Shown here piece after piece: positions 5,239 through 7,915 of a stretch of DNA of 7,915 bases. Made by a program: the position numbers and the translations under genes. The notes below the pieces were generated by a model. That model ran no database searches, was not told where the DNA came from, and was given only the letters and a program-made list of their open reading frames with translations. Within the stretch, counting starts at the first letter, position 1. The number at the start of each line of letters is the position of its first letter. This stretch comes from Flavobacteriales bacterium (GTDB lineage Bacteria; Bacteroidota; Bacteroidia; Flavobacteriales; UBA7430): positions 1-7,915 of the forward strand of contig JANXFM010000002.1 in the NCBI GenBank assembly GCA_024959975.1, read 5' to 3'.

Positions 5239-6129
5239 ATGAGTGTGAGTTTAGCTGAACAATTAAGAGGCAGGTTGCCTTACCCCTTTGAGACTATCGC
5301 TGTTGCGGTAACTTTTTCTTCTCGATATAAAGTTGTAATTAAGGAGGCGGCTCGTTTGGCTCGTATACATAGATCTAAATTGATTTTAATTTATGTAGGA
5401 GTTTTGGATGAACAGCAAAAACAAAAAATGACACGTTGTGTAAAAGAGTGTCATATCAAAGAGAAATATTTTACCATAATAAGTATGAAGGGAGCTGTTG
5501 TTAATACGATATTAAAAATTTGCAAACAAAATGTGGTAGACTTACTTGTTTTAGGGGCACTTAAAAAAGAGTCCGTTATTAAGCATTATGTAGGGTCAGT
5601 TGCCAGAAAAATTTCTCGTAAGGCAAAATGTTCGGTTTTGTTAATGCCCAATCCAAAAGACAGGCCTCAAACATTTAATAAAATAGCTGTTTCTGCGGTA
5701 GATTTACCCAAAACACCACTTACGATGACTACAGCTGTTTATATTGCTAATCAAGAAAATTCTGATGTTCTACATGTGGTAAGCGAAGAGTATATTCCTA
5801 TGTTTGAAAGTGCGTATGCCGATTGTTCTACTGATGTAGAACTTGATAATCGAAAAGCAGAATTTGCTGAGCAATGCAAGCTAAGAACGAGAAAATTATT
5901 AGATGAAATTCCCGGTTCTTCTGCGATTAATATAAAAAAACGAGTCATATTTGGAAAACCTGGACATTCTATTCACGTTTTTGCTAAATCTTGTAAGCCT
6001 GATTTACTTTTAGTGAATTCGCCCAAAAAACATTTAGGCTTGCTTGATCGATTGTTTCCACATGATTTGGAGTATTTATTAGAGGATTTGCCTTGTAATT
6101 TATTAATCGTTCATTCAAGAGGGTTTTAG
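5239..6129 (+). CDS. Universal stress protein with two Usp domains
   Basis: This cytoplasmic UspA-superfamily protein of 296 residues contains two Usp-like alpha/beta domains (about 17-137 and 147-293). Domain 1 begins FETIAVAVTFSS and ends CSVLLMP; domain 2 begins NKIAVSAVD and ends CNLLIVHS. The ATP-binding consensus G-x2-G-x9-G-S/T is only partly kept in domain 1: Gly106, Lys109 in place of the second Gly, then Gly119-Ser120. The corresponding loop in domain 2 (NSPKKHLGLLDRLFPHD) lacks the glycine motif. Nucleotide binding is therefore uncertain. Eight cysteines are scattered through the protein. The stop is 2 nt before the antiporter start, so the two are almost certainly co-translated and probably linked in function. 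The specific role is unknown; a regulatory partner of the transporter is an inference. Confidence 0.85.
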   Translation: MSVSLAEQLRGRLPYPFETIAVAVTFSSRYKVVIKEAARLARIHRSKLILIYVGVLDEQQKQKMTRCVKECHIKEKYFTIISMKGAVVNTILKICKQNVVDLLVLGALKKESVIKHYVGSVARKISRKAKCSVLLMPNPKDRPQTFNKIAVSAVDLPKTPLTMTTAVYIANQENSDVLHVVSEEYIPMFESAYADCSTDVELDNRKAEFAEQCKLRTRKLLDEIPGSSAINIKKRVIFGKPGHSIHVFAKSCKPDLLLVNSPKKHLGLLDRLFPHDLEYLLEDLPCNLLIVHSRGF

Positions 6130-6131
6130 TT

Positions 6132-7385
6132 ATGGTAAAATTAGGACATCATGACATAATCGTTTTCTTGATTGCACTTGGTTTAATCTTGATTATTGCA
6201 AGGCTTTTTGCAGAGCTTTTTAATCAGTTTAAACTTCCATCTGTACTAGGGGAAATTATCGCTGGAGTATTACTGGGGCCATCTGTTTTAGGGTTTTTCT
6301 GGCCCGAAAGTTTTGAGTATTTATTTCCATTTATAGCACATCCGGAGTTTACATCTACGATTCCTGTTCAATATGCTATGGATTCAATGATTAATATTTC
6401 TGTTATTATGTTGCTTTTTGTTGCCGGTATGGAAGTGCAATTACCTTTAGTTATTGAACAAGGAAAAGTAGCTTTGTCTACTACATTTTTTTCTATGTTA
6501 ATTCCTATAGCTGTCGGTTATTTAGGTGTTCATTTTCTGCCGGATCTATTTATGGCAACAGATGGAGATGTAGGTTTAGTAGGTTTTTTTATTGGCGTAG
6601 TACTTTCGATAACAGCATTACCTGTAATTGCGAGAATTTTGATAGATATGAAGCTTTTCAAAACTCGCATTGGTATGACCATTATAGCTTCAGCAATGTT
6701 AATTGATTTATTAGGTTGGTTAATATTTTCTGTTTTATTAAGCGTTATAGAAGGTGGTTCAAGTGGGGTCGATCTTACATACACTTTAGTCTCAATTATT
6801 TTGTTTGGCGGATTTATGTTAACCATTGGTACACGATTGATAGATAAGAGCTTGCCTTGGGTACAAACAAAGTTTGCCTGGCCGGGTGGAGTTTTAGCAC
6901 TTTCATTTGGATTGTGTTTTCTTGGAGCAGCCTTTACAGAATCTATTGGGATACATTCAATTCTTGGAGCCTTTATTGTGGGGATAGCCTTTGGTGAGTC
7001 CGCGAACTTAAGAGATAGAACTCGTGAAATAATTCATCAGTTTATAACAAATGTTTTTGCTCCAATTTTCTTTGTGTCTATTGGTTTATACGTGAATTTT
7101 GTTGAGAATTTTAATTTTTCATTAATAGCGATTTTGTTGGTTTTAGCGTATTCCAGTAAAATATTAGGAGCACGTATTGGAGCCGGATTAGGAGGTTTAT
7201 CTAAAAAAGATGCCTGGACCGTTGGTGTATCGATGAATACTCATGGTGTTTTGGAAATCATTTTGGGATCTCTGGCTATGTCTGTAGGGCTTATTAACGA
7301 GGAAGTTTTTGTAGCAATTGTAGTACTCGTTGTTGTAAGTATTATTACATCCGCTCCAATGATAAAAAGAACCATTAATAAATAA
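6132..7385 (+). CDS. CPA2-type cation/proton antiporter (Kef/NapA-like), no RCK domain
   Basis: This polytopic inner-membrane protein of 417 residues belongs to the monovalent cation:proton antiporter-2 superfamily (Na_H_Exchanger fold) and probably exchanges Na+ or K+ for H+. Hydrophobic segments run throughout; about 12-13 helices are plausible. Recognisable blocks are FKLPSVLGEIIAGVLLGPSVLG (about 33-54), LLFVAGMEVQL (about 94-104), the unwound-helix region LSITALPVIARIL (about 158-170), the ion-site helix SAMLIDLLGW with Asp192, HSILGAFIVGIAFGE (about 275-289) and SMNTHGVLEIILG (about 367-379). The residue before Asp192 is Ile, not the Asp, Asn or Gln usual in this pair. There is no C-terminal RCK/TrkA-N or Usp domain. 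The start ATG is 2 nt after the usp stop. Substrate and polarity cannot be read from sequence. Confidence 0.88.
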   Translation: MVKLGHHDIIVFLIALGLILIIARLFAELFNQFKLPSVLGEIIAGVLLGPSVLGFFWPESFEYLFPFIAHPEFTSTIPVQYAMDSMINISVIMLLFVAGMEVQLPLVIEQGKVALSTTFFSMLIPIAVGYLGVHFLPDLFMATDGDVGLVGFFIGVVLSITALPVIARILIDMKLFKTRIGMTIIASAMLIDLLGWLIFSVLLSVIEGGSSGVDLTYTLVSIILFGGFMLTIGTRLIDKSLPWVQTKFAWPGGVLALSFGLCFLGAAFTESIGIHSILGAFIVGIAFGESANLRDRTREIIHQFITNVFAPIFFVSIGLYVNFVENFNFSLIAILLVLAYSSKILGARIGAGLGGLSKKDAWTVGVSMNTHGVLEIILGSLAMSVGLINEEVFVAIVVLVVVSIITSAPMIKRTINK

Positions 7386-7441
7386 GAAATTAGTTATTTA
7401 TATTTTAAATATCGTTTATTTTTACGCCCTAAGAATTTTTT

Positions 7442-7915
7442 ATGGAAAATAGAAACACAGCATTAAGCCATGTACATAAAGCTCTTGAAGCAAAGATGGT
7501 CCCTTTTGCAGGATATAACATGCCTGTTCAGTATGAAGGTGTAACCATCGAACATATTAATGTTCGCGAGCATGTGGGAGTTTTTGATGTTTCTCATATG
7601 GGAGAGTTTATTATTCGTGGTGAGGCTGCTTTCGAATTGGTACAAAAGCTTACCTCAAACGATGTTTCAAAACTTGTTGACGGGAAGGTTCAATATTCTT
7701 GCTTGCCAAACGGTAAAGGAGGAATTGTAGATGACTTGTTGGTCTACAGAATGGATGAGAAAACGTATTTACTTGTTGTGAATGCTTCAAATATCAAAAA
7801 GGATTGGGATTGGATATCGATGCACAATACGGATGATGTAGCGATGGAAAACATTTCTGATAAAACATCACTATTGGCTGTTCAGGGACCAAAAGCTGCC
7901 TTAGCACTTGAAAGT
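7442..7915 (+). CDS. gcvT: Glycine cleavage system T protein (aminomethyltransferase), 5' part
   Basis: GcvT transfers the methylene group from the aminomethyl-lipoyl H protein to tetrahydrofolate, releasing ammonia, in the glycine cleavage system. The frame opens at ATG 7442 and stays open for 158 codons to the window edge; the whole protein is usually about 360 residues, so the C-terminal half is missing. Hallmarks seen are MVPFAGYNMPVQY (about 19-31), GVFDVSHMGEF (about 46-56), GKGGIVDDLLVY (about 91-102), which carries the conserved Asp97-Asp98 pair region of the folate/aminomethyl site, VVNASN (112-117) and LLAVQGPKA (about 144-152). The 56-bp upstream gap is AT-rich with TATATTTT (7399-7406), one base off the -7 consensus. 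It therefore may have its own promoter. Confidence 0.95.
   Translation, partial: MENRNTALSHVHKALEAKMVPFAGYNMPVQYEGVTIEHINVREHVGVFDVSHMGEFIIRGEAAFELVQKLTSNDVSKLVDGKVQYSCLPNGKGGIVDDLLVYRMDEKTYLLVVNASNIKKDWDWISMHNTDDVAMENISDKTSLLAVQGPKAALALES

Noticed and set aside
6530..6826. Open frame of 98 codons on the minus strand inside the antiporter gene
   Set aside because: It is antisense to a membrane protein gene. The Lys/Pro/Ile/Asn-rich translation is a complement artefact without domain features.

Overview
The window reads as chromosomal DNA of an AT-rich Bacteroidota bacterium, most likely Flavobacteriia or a neighbouring class. Four things point there: the protein sequences resemble that phylum; a bacillithiol gene (bshC) sits close to phenylacetyl-CoA catabolism; start codons lack convincing Shine-Dalgarno sequences; and a TAnnTTTG-type -7 box lies upstream of trhO. 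The assignment is inference from sequence resemblance; no search was run.

Layout: (1) positions 1-848 hold the 3' part of bshC (bacillithiol synthesis, cut by the window edge). (2) Positions 843-1460 form an accessory island. A small minus-strand HUH/Y1 (IS200-like, RAYT-type) transposase gene at 897-1277 is bracketed by two near-identical perfect palindromes (843-874 and 1409-1440). Next to the upstream palindrome is a run of degenerate ~11-nt repeats spaced about 20 nt apart. (3) trhO (1522-2553) encodes an O2-dependent tRNA wobble-uridine hydroxylase of the rhodanese family. (4) paaA-paaB-paaC-paaD (2654-5139) is a tightly packed operon for the phenylacetyl-CoA epoxidase core and its maturation factor, without the reductase gene paaE. 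(5) A tandem universal stress protein (5239-6129) and a CPA2 cation/proton antiporter (6132-7385), 2 nt apart, form a second operon. (6) The 5' part of gcvT (7442-7915), a glycine cleavage gene, runs off the window end.

How they work together: PaaA/PaaC/PaaB epoxidise phenylacetyl-CoA with O2, and PaaD probably helps to mature the metal centre. Electrons must come from a reductase encoded elsewhere. Usp and the antiporter are probably co-expressed and may be functionally coupled. Most of the window is ordinary core or catabolic gene content. The part that deserves a second look is the transposase/palindrome/repeat island between bshC and trhO, which resembles a REP-RAYT arrangement with unusually perfect palindromes and a C-terminally short transposase. 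No gap without a gene exceeds 300 bases; the largest is 1278-1521.
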